DNA of 64,000 bases from Cyanobium sp. FACHB-13342 (lineage in GTDB: Bacteria; Cyanobacteriota; Cyanobacteriia; PCC-6307; Cyanobiaceae): positions 1 through 64,000 of the forward strand of contig NZ_JACJRT010000004.1 in NCBI RefSeq assembly GCF_014697415.1, in the 5' to 3' direction. This document shows positions 8,461 to 18,726 of this stretch, one piece after another. The stretch's first letter is position 1, and each line of letters starts with the position of its first letter. Position numbers and translations under genes: made by a program. Under the pieces are notes generated by a model, which saw only the letters and a program-made list of their open reading frames with translations, was not told the DNA's origin and did no database searches.

Positions 8461-10515
8461 ATGCCCCAGCAGATCGTCATTGCCGAGCAACTGCGAATCG
8501 CTGCAGTGCTCAACGACGAACGTGTTGATGAACTGGTGGTGGCCCAAGGCCGCTACCAAATTGGCGATGTTTATCTCGGCACGGTCGAAAACGTGCTGCC
8601 CGGGATCGATGCCGCCTTTGTGAACATTGGCGAAAGCGAGAAAAACGGCTTCATTCACGTCACGGATCTCGGCCCGTTGCGACTGCGCAAGGGTGCCGCT
8701 GGCATCACCGAGTTGCTGGAGCCTCGCCAGAAGGTGCTGGTGCAGGTGATGAAGGAACCCACCGGCACCAAGGGGCCTCGCCTCACGGGCAATCTCGCCC
8801 TGCCGGGGCGTTTCCTGGTGCTCCAGCCCCAGGGCCAGGGCGTCAACATCTCCCGCCGGATCAACGGCGAAAACGAACGCAACCGCCTGCGGGCCCTTGG
8901 GGTGTTGATCAAGCCGCCTGGGGCGGGGCTGTTGATTCGCACCGAGGCCGAGGGCGTCAGCGAAGAGCTGCTGATCGACGACCTCGAAACCCTCCTGCGC
9001 CAGTGGGAGGGCATTCAGACCGCGGCGGAGAGCGCCAGTCCGCCGGTGCTGCTCAACCGCGATGAAGACTTTGTCCATCGCGTGCTGCGCGATCTCTACA
9101 GCCCTGACCTGGTTCGGGTGGTGGTGGACACCCCCGAAGCGGTGGCCCGGGCCAACGCCTTCCTCGGTTCCGACCACACCTCGGTGCTGGTGGAGGCCCA
9201 CGCCGAGTCGGCGGAGATCCTTGAGCACTTCAAGGTCAACGCCGCCATTCGGGATGCCCTCAAGCCAAGGGTGGATTTGCCATCCGGTGGCTACGTGATC
9301 ATCGAGCCCACCGAGGCGCTCACCGTCATCGATGTCAACTCGGGCTCGTTTACCCGCTCGTCCAATTCCCGCGAGACGGTGCTCTGGACCAACTGTGAAG
9401 CGGCCGTGGAGATCGCCCGCCAGCTCAAGCTGCGCAACATTGGCGGCGTGGTGATCATCGACTTCATCGATATGGAGTCGCGTCGCGATCAGCTGCAGGT
9501 GTTGGAGCATTTCACCCAGGCCGTTCGGGATGACGCGGCCCGGCCCCAGATCGCCCAGCTCACGGAACTGGGCCTGGTGGAGCTCACCCGCAAGCGCCAG
9601 GGTCAGAACATCTACGAGCTGTTTGGTCGTGCTTGCCCCAGCTGTGGGGGTCTGGGCCATGTGGCGGTCTTGCCCGGCAAGGACACCCTCCAGCCCCTGG
9701 CCACCCTCACCGGTCTGGTGCGCTCGGCCGCGTCGGCCCGGGCCGAGGTGCTGAGCCCAGGGACCGCAGAGGGTGGCTCCGGCCGCCGGCGTCGCGGTGG
9801 CCGTGGTGGGCGCGGTGGCAGTGATCTGGCGGAGACGCCCACCTCTGGCGACAGCCTCGACACTCCCGTGGCGTTCGAGGCCCCTCGCGGCAGTGGTGGC
9901 GCCAGCACGGAGCCGGCTCCCCGGCGCTTCGATCACGAGCTGGTGGCTGTGCCCATGGATGCCGACCAGGAATTGGTGTTTGGTTGGATGGGTCTCAATC
10001 CGGCCCTGTTGCTGGAGGAGCCCCCCAGCGGCGACAACGTTGTCGTGCGGGTGGTGCGTCCAGGCATGGATGCCGAAGACGTGTTGGAGGATGCCCGCCA
10101 GCAGCTCGCCGCCTCCGGCTCCCGTCGCCGTCGTGGTCGGGGTGGTCGGGGCTCCGGATCGGCCGAGGGCCAGGCCGGTGATACGGAGGCCCAGGTGCCG
10201 CTCCGGGAGGTGCCCGCGCCGGTCGAGATCACCCCGCTGCCCGAACCGGGCGAGCCCGAAACGGTGGTCACGGTGTCGGTGCCGACCACCGTCAGCATTG
10301 CCCCCCCTGAGGTGGAGCTGCCGGCCCGGCGTGGTCGCACCCGCAGCTCCGCAGGCTCCTCCGGTGCCAAGACGGGGGCTGCCAAAGCCGCCGCCGCGCC
10401 AACCACTCCAGAGACCACCTCTGCTCCGGTGACGCCCGTCGCCCTCGCGGAACCCGAACTGGATGATGCCGGCGAACCGCGCCGTCGCCGCCGCCGCTCC
10501 TCCGCTTCCAGCTGA
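8461..10515 (+). CDS. rne: Ribonuclease E/G
   Basis: 684 aa. It has an N-terminal RNase E/G catalytic region: an S1 domain (VYLGTVENVLPGIDAAFVNIG, about residues 38-58), then DNase I-like catalytic segments with the acidic residues of IDVNSGSF and IDFIDMESRRDQ. A CPSCG zinc-link motif near residue 392 supports dimer pairing. The C-terminal third is low-complexity with two Arg/Gly boxes (RRRRGGRGGRGG, RRRRGRGGRG) and ends in RRRRRRSSASS. The enzyme cuts single-stranded AU-rich RNA, starting mRNA decay and processing rRNA. rnhB follows within 3 bp, a pairing conserved in cyanobacteria. Confidence 0.95.
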   Translation: MPQQIVIAEQLRIAAVLNDERVDELVVAQGRYQIGDVYLGTVENVLPGIDAAFVNIGESEKNGFIHVTDLGPLRLRKGAAGITELLEPRQKVLVQVMKEPTGTKGPRLTGNLALPGRFLVLQPQGQGVNISRRINGENERNRLRALGVLIKPPGAGLLIRTEAEGVSEELLIDDLETLLRQWEGIQTAAESASPPVLLNRDEDFVHRVLRDLYSPDLVRVVVDTPEAVARANAFLGSDHTSVLVEAHAESAEILEHFKVNAAIRDALKPRVDLPSGGYVIIEPTEALTVIDVNSGSFTRSSNSRETVLWTNCEAAVEIARQLKLRNIGGVVIIDFIDMESRRDQLQVLEHFTQAVRDDAARPQIAQLTELGLVELTRKRQGQNIYELFGRACPSCGGLGHVAVLPGKDTLQPLATLTGLVRSAASARAEVLSPGTAEGGSGRRRRGGRGGRGGSDLAETPTSGDSLDTPVAFEAPRGSGGASTEPAPRRFDHELVAVPMDADQELVFGWMGLNPALLLEEPPSGDNVVVRVVRPGMDAEDVLEDARQQLAASGSRRRRGRGGRGSGSAEGQAGDTEAQVPLREVPAPVEITPLPEPGEPETVVTVSVPTTVSIAPPEVELPARRGRTRSSAGSSGAKTGAAKAAAAPTTPETTSAPVTPVALAEPELDDAGEPRRRRRRSSASS

Positions 10516-10518
10516 TTG

Positions 10519-11151
10519 GTGTCGCCGGATCCCTGGCAGGGCCGGGATCCGGCCGTGTGTGCCGGGCTGGATGAGGTGGGTCGGGGATGCCTGTTCGGTC
10601 CGGTGTTTGCCGGCGCCGTGGTGTTGCCGGCCACGGCGTTGCATCCCCTGCGCGAGCTTGGTCTCACGGACAGCAAGAAGCTCACCGCTCGCCGTCGGGC
10701 GGCCCTGGTGCCGGTGATTCAGCAACTGGCATCGGCCTGGGCCCTGGGCCAGGCGGCCGCTGCGGAGATCGATCGCCACGGCATCCGGCTGGCCACGGAG
10801 CGGGCCATGCACCGCGCCCTCCAGAAGCTGCCCTGCCAGCCCGAGCTGGTGCTGGTGGATGGGGTGCTGCCGCTGCGGGGCTGGGGTGGCGAGCAGGTGA
10901 CCCTGGTGCGGGGCGACAGCCACTGCCTGGCGATTGCGGCGGCCAGTGTGCTGGCCAAGCAGGCGCGAGACGGGCTGATCACAGCCCTGGCGGCGCGCTA
11001 TCCGGGGTATGGCCTGGAGCGGCATGCGGGATATGGCACGGCCGAGCATTGTGCGGCCCTGGAGGCCTGGGGGCCCACGCCCCTGCACCGCCGCAGTTTT
11101 CTGGGTCGGCTGACGCTCAGTGCTCCTGACACCAGCTTTGAAAGTCGCTGA
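10519..11151 (+). CDS. rnhB: Ribonuclease HII
   Basis: 210 aa from GTG 10519; a TTG at 10516 directly after the rne stop is an alternative. RNase HII motifs are present: GLDEVGRG (catalytic Asp-Glu near residue 16), LTDSKKL, VDG (Asp near 113), and [16 protein letters not shown]. It removes RNA from RNA:DNA hybrids, including single ribonucleotides left in DNA. It is coupled to rne with essentially no spacer. The 3' end overlaps the convergent DUF1997 gene by 35 bp. Confidence 0.93.
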   Translation: MSPDPWQGRDPAVCAGLDEVGRGCLFGPVFAGAVVLPATALHPLRELGLTDSKKLTARRRAALVPVIQQLASAWALGQAAAAEIDRHGIRLATERAMHRALQKLPCQPELVLVDGVLPLRGWGGEQVTLVRGDSHCLAIAAASVLAKQARDGLITALAARYPGYGLERHAGYGTAEHCAALEAWGPTPLHRRSFLGRLTLSAPDTSFESR

Positions 11152-11629
11152 GCAGCTGCTGGCCCACCCGACCCTTGATCCCCAACAGGATGCCGGCCAA
11201 AAGGGAGCGGCCCGTGGCCTCCAGCACCTTGGCCGGGATCAGCTTGAGCAGGGGCGGTTGGCTCACCTCCACCGCCAGGGTGGCTTCCCCCTCCAGCCCG
11301 CTGGGTCCCGCCGCCAGCCAGGAGCCCAGGGTGAGCTGGAAGTCGTCCACCAGCCCCAGCCCCTCCAGTTCGCAGTCGGTGGCCTCCAGCACCAGGCGCC
11401 CTGGCTCCAGGCTGGTGCGCAGGTCGACCACCGGCTGAATCTGCAGTTGGAACACCTGCAGATGGGTCACCGAGTAGCGGTAGCGCCCCTGGCCCAGGGC
11501 CTCGAGCTGGCTCGGGTCGAGCAGGGCCTTCACCACCCGATCCTGATCGTCCAAGTAGGCGGCCAACCGCTCGGGTTGGTGGCTCACCTCAAGTTGCAGT
11601 TGCTGACTGGCGCTGAAGGCCAGGGGCAT
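11117..11629 (-). CDS. DUF1997-family protein
   Basis: 170 aa from ATG 11629; in-frame extension upstream runs antisense through pheA and is not credible. The protein resembles the DUF1997 family of cyanobacteria and plastids: an N-terminal [27 protein letters not shown] segment, a beta-rich middle, and C-terminal [28 protein letters not shown]. The fold is likely lipid- or tetrapyrrole-binding-like (START-type), but no function is established and no catalytic motif is visible. It overlaps rnhB tail-to-tail by 35 bp and diverges from pheA. Confidence 0.75.
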   Translation of the reverse strand: MPLAFSASQQLQLEVSHQPERLAAYLDDQDRVVKALLDPSQLEALGQGRYRYSVTHLQVFQLQIQPVVDLRTSLEPGRLVLEATDCELEGLGLVDDFQLTLGSWLAAGPSGLEGEATLAVEVSQPPLLKLIPAKVLEATGRSLLAGILLGIKGRVGQQLLSDFQSWCQEH

Positions 11630-11698
11630 GGCCTGCGGGCCGGCGCGGCATGATCCTATCGGCCCCCTTGGGCCACTCCCCTTCGGTTTCTGGAAGCG

Positions 11699-12526
11699 AT
11701 GCGTTTTGCCTTTCTCGGCCCGGTCGGCACCTACGGCGAGCAGGCAACCCGGCACCTGGCCGAGCTGGAGGGCGTTGCCGAGCCGGAGCTGGTGCCCCAG
11801 CTCGGCATTCGTGCGGTGGTGCAGGCCCTGGCCCAGGGCAGTTGTGATGCGGCGGTGGTGCCGGTGGAAAACTCCGTGGAGGGAGGGGTCACGGCCTGCC
11901 TGGACGCCCTCTGGGAGCATCCCGATCTCACCGTGGCGCGGGCCCTGGTGTTGCCCATCCGCCATGCCCTGCTGGGCAGCGGCCCGATCGAGGCTGTGAG
12001 TGAGGTGCTCTCCCATCCCCAGGCCCTGGCCCAGTGCAGCCAGTGGCTCTCCGAACACCTGCCCCAGGCGCTGCAGCTGCCCACCAGTTCCACGGCCGAT
12101 GCGGCTCGGATGGTGGCGGGTAGCCGGTTTCGGGCGGCGATTGCGTCCCGCCAGGCGGGGGTGGAACACGGCTTGCAGGAGCTGGCCTATCCGATCAATG
12201 ACGTCGCCGGAAATTGCACCCGGTTTCTGCTGCTGCGCCGGGGGCCCCGCTCTCCCCATGGCCCCATGGCCAGCGTGGCCTTCTCGCTCCATTCCAACCA
12301 GCCGGGGGCCCTGCTCGAGGCGCTGGGTTGTTTTGCCCAGCGTCGGCTCAACATGAGCCGCATTGAGTCGAGGCCGTCCAAACGGGAGATGGGCGAGTAC
12401 ATCTTTTTCGTGGATCTGGAGCTGCCTGAGGGATCTGCTCCCCTGGAGGCGGCCCTGGCCCAGTTGGAGCCCCTGTGCGAGCACCTGGCCCTCTTTGGCG
12501 CCTACCCGCTCACCAACCTGACCTAG
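11699..12526 (+). CDS. pheA: Prephenate dehydratase
   Basis: 275 aa. The periplasmic-binding-like catalytic domain starts FLGPVGTYGEQA and carries VPVENSVEGGV and the NCTRFLLL motif, whose Thr-Arg-Phe is needed for prephenate decarboxylation/dehydration to phenylpyruvate. A C-terminal ACT domain (from about residue 200: SLHSNQPGALLEAL, then RIESRPS) is the usual site of phenylalanine feedback inhibition. There is no fused chorismate mutase. The enzyme acts in the cytoplasm in phenylalanine synthesis. The stop lies 7 bp from the convergent methyltransferase stop. Confidence 0.95.
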   Translation: MRFAFLGPVGTYGEQATRHLAELEGVAEPELVPQLGIRAVVQALAQGSCDAAVVPVENSVEGGVTACLDALWEHPDLTVARALVLPIRHALLGSGPIEAVSEVLSHPQALAQCSQWLSEHLPQALQLPTSSTADAARMVAGSRFRAAIASRQAGVEHGLQELAYPINDVAGNCTRFLLLRRGPRSPHGPMASVAFSLHSNQPGALLEALGCFAQRRLNMSRIESRPSKREMGEYIFFVDLELPEGSAPLEAALAQLEPLCEHLALFGAYPLTNLT

Positions 12527-12533
12527 GGCCCCA

Positions 12534-13517
12534 TCAGGCTGGTTCGGGTTTGCGGCCGCGGAACACGCCGAACTGCATCAGGCCGGTGGCGAAGGCCCAG
12601 TGCATCAGCAGGATCGTGGGGGTCTCGCGCAGGCCTTGCAGCACGGCGGCTGGCCCCAGACCCAGGATGGCCCAGGGCCTGCGGACTCCTTCACTGATTG
12701 AGTCGATCCAGGAAGGCAGGGTGGCGCGGGTCCAGTCATCGGTGTCGATGGCCAGGCTGGCGCCGTAGGCACTGTCTTCGAGGTGCCGCTGCAGACTCCG
12801 GATGCTGGCAAATTCCGGATGGGCCCACTGTTCCAGCAGTTGGCGCATGACCCAGCGTTCCCGCCGGTCCATGGCTCCATCGGCGGGATCACGGCGGTTC
12901 CAGTCGGCCACGGCCAGTCGGCCGCCGGGTTTGAGCACCCGCAGCAGTTCATCGGCGTAGCGCTGTTTGTCCGGCATGTGGGGGCAGGCCTCCACGCTCC
13001 AGACGGCGTCGACGCTGGCGTCGGCCACCTCTAAGGCCAGGGCATCCATTACGGCGAAGCGGCAGCGCAGACCGGCTGGGGTGAGGGCTGTGGCCCGGGC
13101 AATTTGGGCGGGACTGATGCTGATTCCCAGCACTTGGAAGCCATAGTCCCTCGCCAGGATCCGGGCGCTGCCGCCGATGCCGCAGCCCACGTCGAGCACG
13201 GTGGAGCCGGGGGGAAGCTGGTCGAGGCCGCTCCAGCGCACCAGCTCGTGCACGAAGGTTTCCTTGGCTGCGCGGAAATCCTGGTGGCGAGGCCGTCCTA
13301 GCCCGCTATCGCGGTAGTAGCCCAGATGGATGTGGTCGCCCCAGAGGCGCTCGAGCAGCTGGTCGTTGGTCCAGCGGTCGTAGGCCTGGGCGACGCTGTC
13401 GGCCGATTGGTAGCGCCGCCGCCGCTGCAACCACAAGCCAGTGCCCAGACCGATCGCTGCACAGGCCAGGGCCCCGGCCCCGAGGGTGGCGGCCAGGGGC
13501 CAGCTGATGAGCGTCAT
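12534..13517 (-). CDS. MPBQ/MSBQ methyltransferase (plastoquinone/tocopherol pathway)
   Basis: 327 aa with an N-terminal membrane anchor (residues 5-30) and a class I SAM domain: motif I VLDVGCGIGG (107-116), then WSVEACPHMPDK and PGGRLAVADWN. It closely resembles, from memory, Synechocystis Sll0418, in the sequence around GDHIHLGYY and in the C-terminal PTILLMHWAFATGLMQFG. Sll0418 methylates 2-methyl-6-phytyl- and 2-methyl-6-solanesyl-benzoquinol in tocopherol and plastoquinone synthesis. A gamma-tocopherol methyltransferase is the main alternative, but the N-terminal anchor and tail favour the MPBQ/MSBQ enzyme. Confidence 0.85.
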   Translation of the reverse strand: MTLISWPLAATLGAGALACAAIGLGTGLWLQRRRRYQSADSVAQAYDRWTNDQLLERLWGDHIHLGYYRDSGLGRPRHQDFRAAKETFVHELVRWSGLDQLPPGSTVLDVGCGIGGSARILARDYGFQVLGISISPAQIARATALTPAGLRCRFAVMDALALEVADASVDAVWSVEACPHMPDKQRYADELLRVLKPGGRLAVADWNRRDPADGAMDRRERWVMRQLLEQWAHPEFASIRSLQRHLEDSAYGASLAIDTDDWTRATLPSWIDSISEGVRRPWAILGLGPAAVLQGLRETPTILLMHWAFATGLMQFGVFRGRKPEPA

Positions 13518-13537
13518 GGGCCGGAGACGGGAGGGCG

Positions 13538-14185
13538 TTACTGGGGTTGGAAGGTGTCTTTGAGCACCGTGCGGGCAGCCAGCTGCCGGCGGGTCTGATC
13601 CAGCAGCTCATATTCCTGGCGCAGGCGCTCCCCGGTATCGGTGATCTCGAGCAGGGCTTGCTGGTGGTCGGCCACGGGGCCACCCAGGTGGGCACCGATC
13701 CAAAAGGACAGTTCGCGCGGCAGGTCCGGCAGATCGCTGGGCAGGCTGGCCGGCTTGCCGATCAGTTTGCCGGTGAGTTCCACCACGTCCCGCAGGGCCT
13801 GGCCCACATCGCTGGCCAGAACCTCCAGTTCCTCATGGCTGGCCTCGGGATCATCTTCAATCCAACTCACCAGACCCACCCGGAAGGGGGCTTCGCGCAC
13901 GATCTCGAGCACCCGAAAGCGCTGTTGCCCCATGGTCACGATGTTGCTGCGGTCGTCGTCCTGGGTTTGGCAGTGCAGGATCTCCGCGCAGCAGCCCACC
14001 GAGGCCATGGCCTGGGTTTGGGGATCCCACCGCACCACTCCAAAGCGTTGGTCATCGGCCATCACCGTGCGCAGCAGCATCCGGTAGCGGGGCTCGAAGA
14101 TGTGCAGCGGCAGCACTTCCTGGGGGAAGAGCACCACGTCTGGCAAGGGGAAAAGGGGCAGCTCCCGTACGGCCAACTCACCCAT
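13538..14185 (-). CDS. LON peptidase substrate-binding domain protein
   Basis: 215 aa consisting of the Lon N-terminal (LonN/PUA-like) domain only: ELPLFPLPDVVLFPQEVLPLHIFEPRYR at the N-terminus, VGCCAEI, then a helical tail. No AAA+ or Ser-Lys protease region follows, so it is a stand-alone member as in many cyanobacteria and proteobacteria. Its function is unknown; a substrate-recognition or chaperone role is supposed for the fold. It lies 20 bp upstream of the methyltransferase on the same strand and just beyond the str-operon terminator. Confidence 0.85.
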   Translation of the reverse strand: MGELAVRELPLFPLPDVVLFPQEVLPLHIFEPRYRMLLRTVMADDQRFGVVRWDPQTQAMASVGCCAEILHCQTQDDDRSNIVTMGQQRFRVLEIVREAPFRVGLVSWIEDDPEASHEELEVLASDVGQALRDVVELTGKLIGKPASLPSDLPDLPRELSFWIGAHLGGPVADHQQALLEITDTGERLRQEYELLDQTRRQLAARTVLKDTFQPQ

Positions 14186-14215
14186 GGCTAGTTCAGGAGA
14201 AGCTCGGTCATCCTA

Positions 14216-14255
14216 GAAAAATTGCCCCTGACACGCGATGACGTGACCGGGGCAA
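14216..14255 (-). terminator. Intrinsic terminator of the str operon
   Basis: On the minus strand a stem starting TTGCCCCGGTCACG pairs with CGTGTCAGGGGCAA (one internal mismatch region, 6-nt loop) and is followed by TTTTT. It lies about 40 nt after the rpsJ stop, the expected end of rpsL-rpsG-fusA-tuf-rpsJ transcription. Confidence 0.85.
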
Positions 14256-14294
14256 ACGGGAATGCTCGGGGATCTCTGCGCCTGGGAGACCGAA

Positions 14295-14615
14295 TCAGAG
14301 CTTGACTTCGATGTCCACACCACTGGGCAGGTCCAGTTTCATCAGGGCATCGATCGTCTTGGCCGAAGGGCTGTAGATGTCGATGATGCGGCGATGGGTG
14401 CGCGTTTCGAAGTGCTCACGGGAGTCTTTGTCCACGTGGGGCGAGCGCAGCACGCAATAGATCTTGCGCTTGGTGGGCAGGGGGATGGGGCCGATGGCCG
14501 TCGCGGCGGTGTGATCGGCGGTCTCAATGATTTTTTCGCAGGAGAGATCCAGCATGCGGCGGTCGAACGCCTTCAAGCGAATGCGGATCTTCTGCTGGGC
14601 GATGGCGGTGGACAT
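14295..14615 (-). CDS. rpsJ: 30S ribosomal protein S10
   Basis: 106 aa from ATG 14615 ([23 protein letters not shown]); the open frame continues upstream without family similarity. S10 binds the 30S head and, as NusE, takes part in antitermination. Signature segments are [27 protein letters not shown] and [10 protein letters not shown]. In cyanobacteria rpsJ commonly ends the str operon behind tuf instead of heading the S10 operon; that arrangement is seen here, with 128 bp between tuf and rpsJ. Confidence 0.97.
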   Translation of the reverse strand: MSTAIAQQKIRIRLKAFDRRMLDLSCEKIIETADHTAATAIGPIPLPTKRKIYCVLRSPHVDKDSREHFETRTHRRIIDIYSPSAKTIDALMKLDLPSGVDIEVKL

Positions 14616-14743
14616 GTCAGAACGGGCGTCGGGAAGCCCCAGGGCTGGACACCCGGGTGGCTGATGGAGCTGGGTTGTCGAGGTGCGAAGTGTGGAGATC
14701 GGGGGATGGACCCGAAGGCCCACCCCACGAAACTACCTCAGGC

Positions 14744-15973
14744 TCAGGCGATGATCTTGGAGACCACGCCGGCACCGATGGTGCGACCGCCTTCGCGGAT
14801 GGCGAAGCGCATGCCCTGCTCGATGGCCACCGGGCAGATCAGCTCGCCGGTCATCTTGATGCGGTCACCGGGCATCACCATTTCCACGTTCGCGCCGTCG
14901 TCGGAGGTGAAGGCCGTGATCTGGCCAGTCACGTCGGTGGTACGGATGTAGAACTGCGGGCGGTAGCCAGCAAAGAAGGGGGTGTGGCGGCCGCCTTCTT
15001 CCTTCTTCAGCACATACACCTCACCCTCGAACTTGGTGTGGGGGGTGATGGAGCCGGGCTTAACCAGAACCATGCCGCGCTCGATGTCTTCCTTCTGCAC
15101 ACCACGAAGCAGCAGGCCGACGTTGTCCCCAGCCATGCCCTCGTCGAGGAGCTTGCGGAACATTTCCACCCCGGTCACTGTGGTCTCGCGGGTGTCTTTG
15201 ATGCCCACGATCTGGACGGTTTCGCCCACCTTCACCTTGCCGCGCTCGATCCGGCCGGTGGCCACGGTGCCGCGTCCGGTGATGGAGAACACGTCTTCCA
15301 CTGCCATCAGGAAGGGCTTGTCGATTTCGCGCTCAGGCTCGGGAATCGACTCGTCCACCGCATCCATCAGGTCGAGGATTTTGTCGACCCACTCGTCGGC
15401 GCCACGCTCGGCCTTGTTGCCCGCCTGGATGTACTCCAGAGCCTTGAGGGCAGAGCCAGCCACCACGGGAATGTCATCGCCGGGGAAGTCGTAGCTGCTG
15501 AGCAGCTCGCGCATTTCCAGTTCGACGAGTTCGAGGATCTCCTCGTCGTCGACCATGTCCTTCTTGTTGAGGAACACCACCAGGGCAGGAACGCCCACCT
15601 GCTTGGCCAGCAGGATGTGCTCCTTGGTTTGGGCCATGGGGCCGTCGGTCGCGGCAACCACCAGGATCGCGCCGTCCATCTGGGCGGCACCGGTGATCAT
15701 GTTTTTCACGTAGTCCGCGTGACCGGGGCAGTCCACGTGGGCATAGTGGCGCTTTTCGGTTTCGTACTCGACGTGCGCCGTGTTGATCGTGATGCCCCGT
15801 TCTTTCTCTTCAGGAGCACCATCGATTTCGTCGTAGGCCTGGGCCTTGGCCATGCCTTGGGATGCCAGCACGTTGGTGATGGCAGCCGTGAGGGTGGTTT
15901 TGCCGTGGTCAACGTGGCCGATGGTGCCGATGTTGACGTGGGGTTTGTTCCTTTCGAACTTCTCGCGTGCCAT
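14744..15973 (-). CDS. tuf: Elongation factor Tu
   Basis: 409 aa. The GTPase domain has GHVDHGKT (P-loop), DCPGHADY (G3), NKKD (G4) and SALKALE (G5). Domains II and III follow, with [13 protein letters not shown] and [14 protein letters not shown] roughly ten-residue insertion near residue 190 ([14 protein letters not shown] context) makes it longer than the enterobacterial protein, as is usual in cyanobacteria. EF-Tu delivers aminoacyl-tRNA to the ribosome. It lies 38 bp after fusA in the str operon. Confidence 0.98.
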   Translation of the reverse strand: MAREKFERNKPHVNIGTIGHVDHGKTTLTAAITNVLASQGMAKAQAYDEIDGAPEEKERGITINTAHVEYETEKRHYAHVDCPGHADYVKNMITGAAQMDGAILVVAATDGPMAQTKEHILLAKQVGVPALVVFLNKKDMVDDEEILELVELEMRELLSSYDFPGDDIPVVAGSALKALEYIQAGNKAERGADEWVDKILDLMDAVDESIPEPEREIDKPFLMAVEDVFSITGRGTVATGRIERGKVKVGETVQIVGIKDTRETTVTGVEMFRKLLDEGMAGDNVGLLLRGVQKEDIERGMVLVKPGSITPHTKFEGEVYVLKKEEGGRHTPFFAGYRPQFYIRTTDVTGQITAFTSDDGANVEMVMPGDRIKMTGELICPVAIEQGMRFAIREGGRTIGAGVVSKIIA

Positions 15974-16011
15974 GAGTAGAAAGAATCGGGGGTTGGAGGG
16001 TTAGGGGAAGA

Positions 16012-18087
16012 TCAGGAATTGCCCTGATTCTTGGAGATGATGGCCTCAGCCACATTGCGAGGAACTTCCTCGTAATGGCTGAACTCCATCGAGAAAATAC
16101 CCCGACCCTGGGTCATGGATCGGAGCTGGGTGGCATAGCCGAACATCTCGGCCAGGGGCACTTTCGACTGGACTTTGGACTGACCATTGTCAATGGACTG
16201 TCCTTCGACCTGGCCACGACGGGATGAGAGGTCGCCGATGACCGATCCGAGGAAATCCTCGGGGATCTCGACTTCCACCTTCATCATCGGCTCAAGGAGC
16301 ACAGGATTGCACTTCTTGACGGCGTCTTTGAAGGCCATGGATCCGGCGATCTTAAACGCCATCTCCGAAGAGTCGACGTCGTGATAGGAGCCGTCGACCA
16401 TGGTCGCCCTGACGTCGATCATGGGGAAGCCCGCAATCACGCCGGATTGGCAGGTCTCCTTCATGCCGGCTTCGGCTGGACCGATGTACTCCTTGGGAAC
16501 GATGCCGCCAACAATCTTGTTGACGAATTCGAACCCTGAACCCGGCTCGCCGGGCTCCATCTCGATCACCACATGGCCGTACTGGCCTTTGCCGCCGGTT
16601 TGGCGGGCAAATTTGCCTTCGCCTTTGGAGCTGGTACGAATGGTTTCGCGGTACGACACCTGGGGGGCGCCGATGTTGGCTTCCACCTTGAATTCGCGCA
16701 GCATCCGGTCCACCAGGATTTCCAGGTGGAGTTCGCCCATGCCAGCAATCACCGTTTGGCTGGTTTCCGGATCGGTGGAGACCCGGAACGTGGGATCCTC
16801 CTCCGAGAGAGACTGGAGCGCCTTGGAGAGCTTCTCCATGTCGCCCTTGGTCTTGGGCTCAACGGCCACCGAGATGACCGGCTCGGGAATGTAGAGCGAT
16901 TCAAGAATGATCGGGTCGGAGTCAACGCAGAGGGTGTCCCCCGTCGTCGTGTCCTTCAGGCCTAGGACCGCACCCAGGTCACCGGCGCGCAGCTCATCCA
17001 CTTCTTCGCGGTCGTCGGCCTTGAGCAGGATCAGGCGCGAAATCCGTTCCTTCTTGTCCTTGGTGGAGTTCAGGACGTAGCTGCCCTTGTTGAGCACCCC
17101 GGAGTACATGCGCACGAAGGTGAGCTTGCCGTAGGGGTCCGCCATGACCTTGAAAGCCAGGGCGCTGAAGGGGGCGTTGTCGTCGCAGGGGCGGTTCGAC
17201 TCGGTGCCATCGGGCAGCAGGCCGGTGATGGGCGGCACATCGACCGGGGCGGGCAGGTAGTCGACCACGGCGTCGAGCACCAGCTGGACCCCTTTGTTCT
17301 TGAAGGCAGAACCGCACACCATGGGCACCATGCCGTGGTGAATGGTGGCCTTGCGAATGCCTTTGATCAGTTGCTCTTCGGTGAGTTCGCCGTTTTCGAG
17401 GAAGACGTCAATCAGTTCCTCGTCGGATTCGGCTACCGACTCCATGAGTTTGAGGCGCCACTCCTGGGCTTCATCCTTCATGTCGTCAGGGATCTCCCCT
17501 TCGATGATGTCGGTGCCAAGGTCGTTGGTGTAGATGATCGCCTTGTTACGCACCAGGTCGATAATCCCCTTGAGTTCCCCTTCAGCGCCGATTGGCAGCT
17601 GGATGGGAGCAGCATTCGCCTTCAGACGGTCTTTGATCTGCTCGTAGACCTTCAGAAAGTTGGCGCCGGTCCGGTCCATCTTGTTGACGAACACGATCCG
17701 GGGCACGTTGTAGCGGTCAGCCTGGCGCCACACCGTTTCGGACTGGGGCTGGACGCCACCAACGGCACAGAACACGGCCACCACGCCGTCGAGCACCCGC
17801 ATCGAGCGCTCCACTTCGATCGTGAAATCGACGTGCCCAGGCGTGTCGATGATGTTGATCCGATTGTCTTTCCAGCTGGTGGAGATGGCGGCGGCGGTGA
17901 TGGTGATGCCGCGTTCACGCTCCTGTTCCATCCAGTCGGTGACGGCGGCGCCATCGTGGACTTCGCCCATCTTGTGAACCACACCCGAATAGAACAGAAT
18001 CCGTTCGGTCGTGGTGGTCTTGCCCGCATCAATGTGAGCGGCGATACCGATATTTCTGACGCGTTCCAGTGGAAAGGCGCGGGCCAC
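16012..18087 (-). CDS. fusA: Elongation factor G
   Basis: 691 aa from a GTG start (18085-18087), beginning [31 protein letters not shown]. It has the G domain with P-loop [17 protein letters not shown] and NKMD, then domains II-V ending [19 protein letters not shown] drives GTP-dependent translocation and, with RRF, ribosome recycling. Its position between rpsG (100 bp upstream) and tuf is the standard str order. Confidence 0.97.
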   Translation of the reverse strand: MARAFPLERVRNIGIAAHIDAGKTTTTERILFYSGVVHKMGEVHDGAAVTDWMEQERERGITITAAAISTSWKDNRINIIDTPGHVDFTIEVERSMRVLDGVVAVFCAVGGVQPQSETVWRQADRYNVPRIVFVNKMDRTGANFLKVYEQIKDRLKANAAPIQLPIGAEGELKGIIDLVRNKAIIYTNDLGTDIIEGEIPDDMKDEAQEWRLKLMESVAESDEELIDVFLENGELTEEQLIKGIRKATIHHGMVPMVCGSAFKNKGVQLVLDAVVDYLPAPVDVPPITGLLPDGTESNRPCDDNAPFSALAFKVMADPYGKLTFVRMYSGVLNKGSYVLNSTKDKKERISRLILLKADDREEVDELRAGDLGAVLGLKDTTTGDTLCVDSDPIILESLYIPEPVISVAVEPKTKGDMEKLSKALQSLSEEDPTFRVSTDPETSQTVIAGMGELHLEILVDRMLREFKVEANIGAPQVSYRETIRTSSKGEGKFARQTGGKGQYGHVVIEMEPGEPGSGFEFVNKIVGGIVPKEYIGPAEAGMKETCQSGVIAGFPMIDVRATMVDGSYHDVDSSEMAFKIAGSMAFKDAVKKCNPVLLEPMMKVEVEIPEDFLGSVIGDLSSRRGQVEGQSIDNGQSKVQSKVPLAEMFGYATQLRSMTQGRGIFSMEFSHYEEVPRNVAEAIISKNQGNS

Positions 18088-18187
18088 GGGGGAGGTCTCC
18101 GAGAGGTCTACAAAACGAGGGCGTCACTCTACAGACTGGGTCTGCAGGGGCTGAAGTCGCCCTGGACTTCAGCCGCTGGCTGGTGAA

Positions 18188-18658
18188 TCAGTAGCGGTAG
18201 TGGGCGAAAGCCTTGTTGGCTTCGGCCATCTTGTGGGTCTCTTCCCGCTTGCGGACGGCACTGCCGGCTTCGTTCGCGGCATCCATCAGTTCGCCGGCCA
18301 GCTTCTGGGCCATGCTGCGGCCGTTGCGGGCTCGGGAAAAGTTGACCAGCCAGCGCAGAGCCATGGCGGTGCCGCGCTCCTGGCGCACTTCCATGGGCAC
18401 CTGATAGGTGGCACCACCGACACGGCGGGCGCGGACTTCCACCAGGGGGGTGGCGTTGCGAACCGCCGTTTCAAACAGCTCCAGCGGGTCGGAGCCCGTG
18501 CGTTCATTGATCAGCGAGAAGGCATCCGACAGGATCCGCTGGGCTGTGGATTTTTTGCCGTGCTTCATCAGCCGGGCCACGATCATCGAGGCGAGTCGGC
18601 TGTTGAACTGGGGGTCGGGAAGCACGGGGCGCTTCTCGGCGGCATTGCGGCGAGACAT
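18188..18658 (-). CDS. rpsG: 30S ribosomal protein S7
   Basis: 156 aa, the standard length, starting [32 protein letters not shown]7 nucleates 30S head assembly on the 3' domain of 16S rRNA; in E. coli it is the translational repressor of the str operon. Signature segments are [21 protein letters not shown] and [15 protein letters not shown]. It lies 68 bp after rpsL and 100 bp before fusA. Confidence 0.97.
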   Translation of the reverse strand: MSRRNAAEKRPVLPDPQFNSRLASMIVARLMKHGKKSTAQRILSDAFSLINERTGSDPLELFETAVRNATPLVEVRARRVGGATYQVPMEVRQERGTAMALRWLVNFSRARNGRSMAQKLAGELMDAANEAGSAVRKREETHKMAEANKAFAHYRY

Positions 18659-18726
18659 GGTCGACCGGAGCGGGAAGAACGAAGGGAAAAGGTGGGGGAT
18701 TGCGCAGGCTCGAAGGCCCTGCCCAA

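Noticed and set aside
8095-11088. 997-codon minus-strand open frame opposite rne and rnhB
   Set aside because: Low-complexity antisense shadow; rne and rnhB motifs on the plus strand explain the region.
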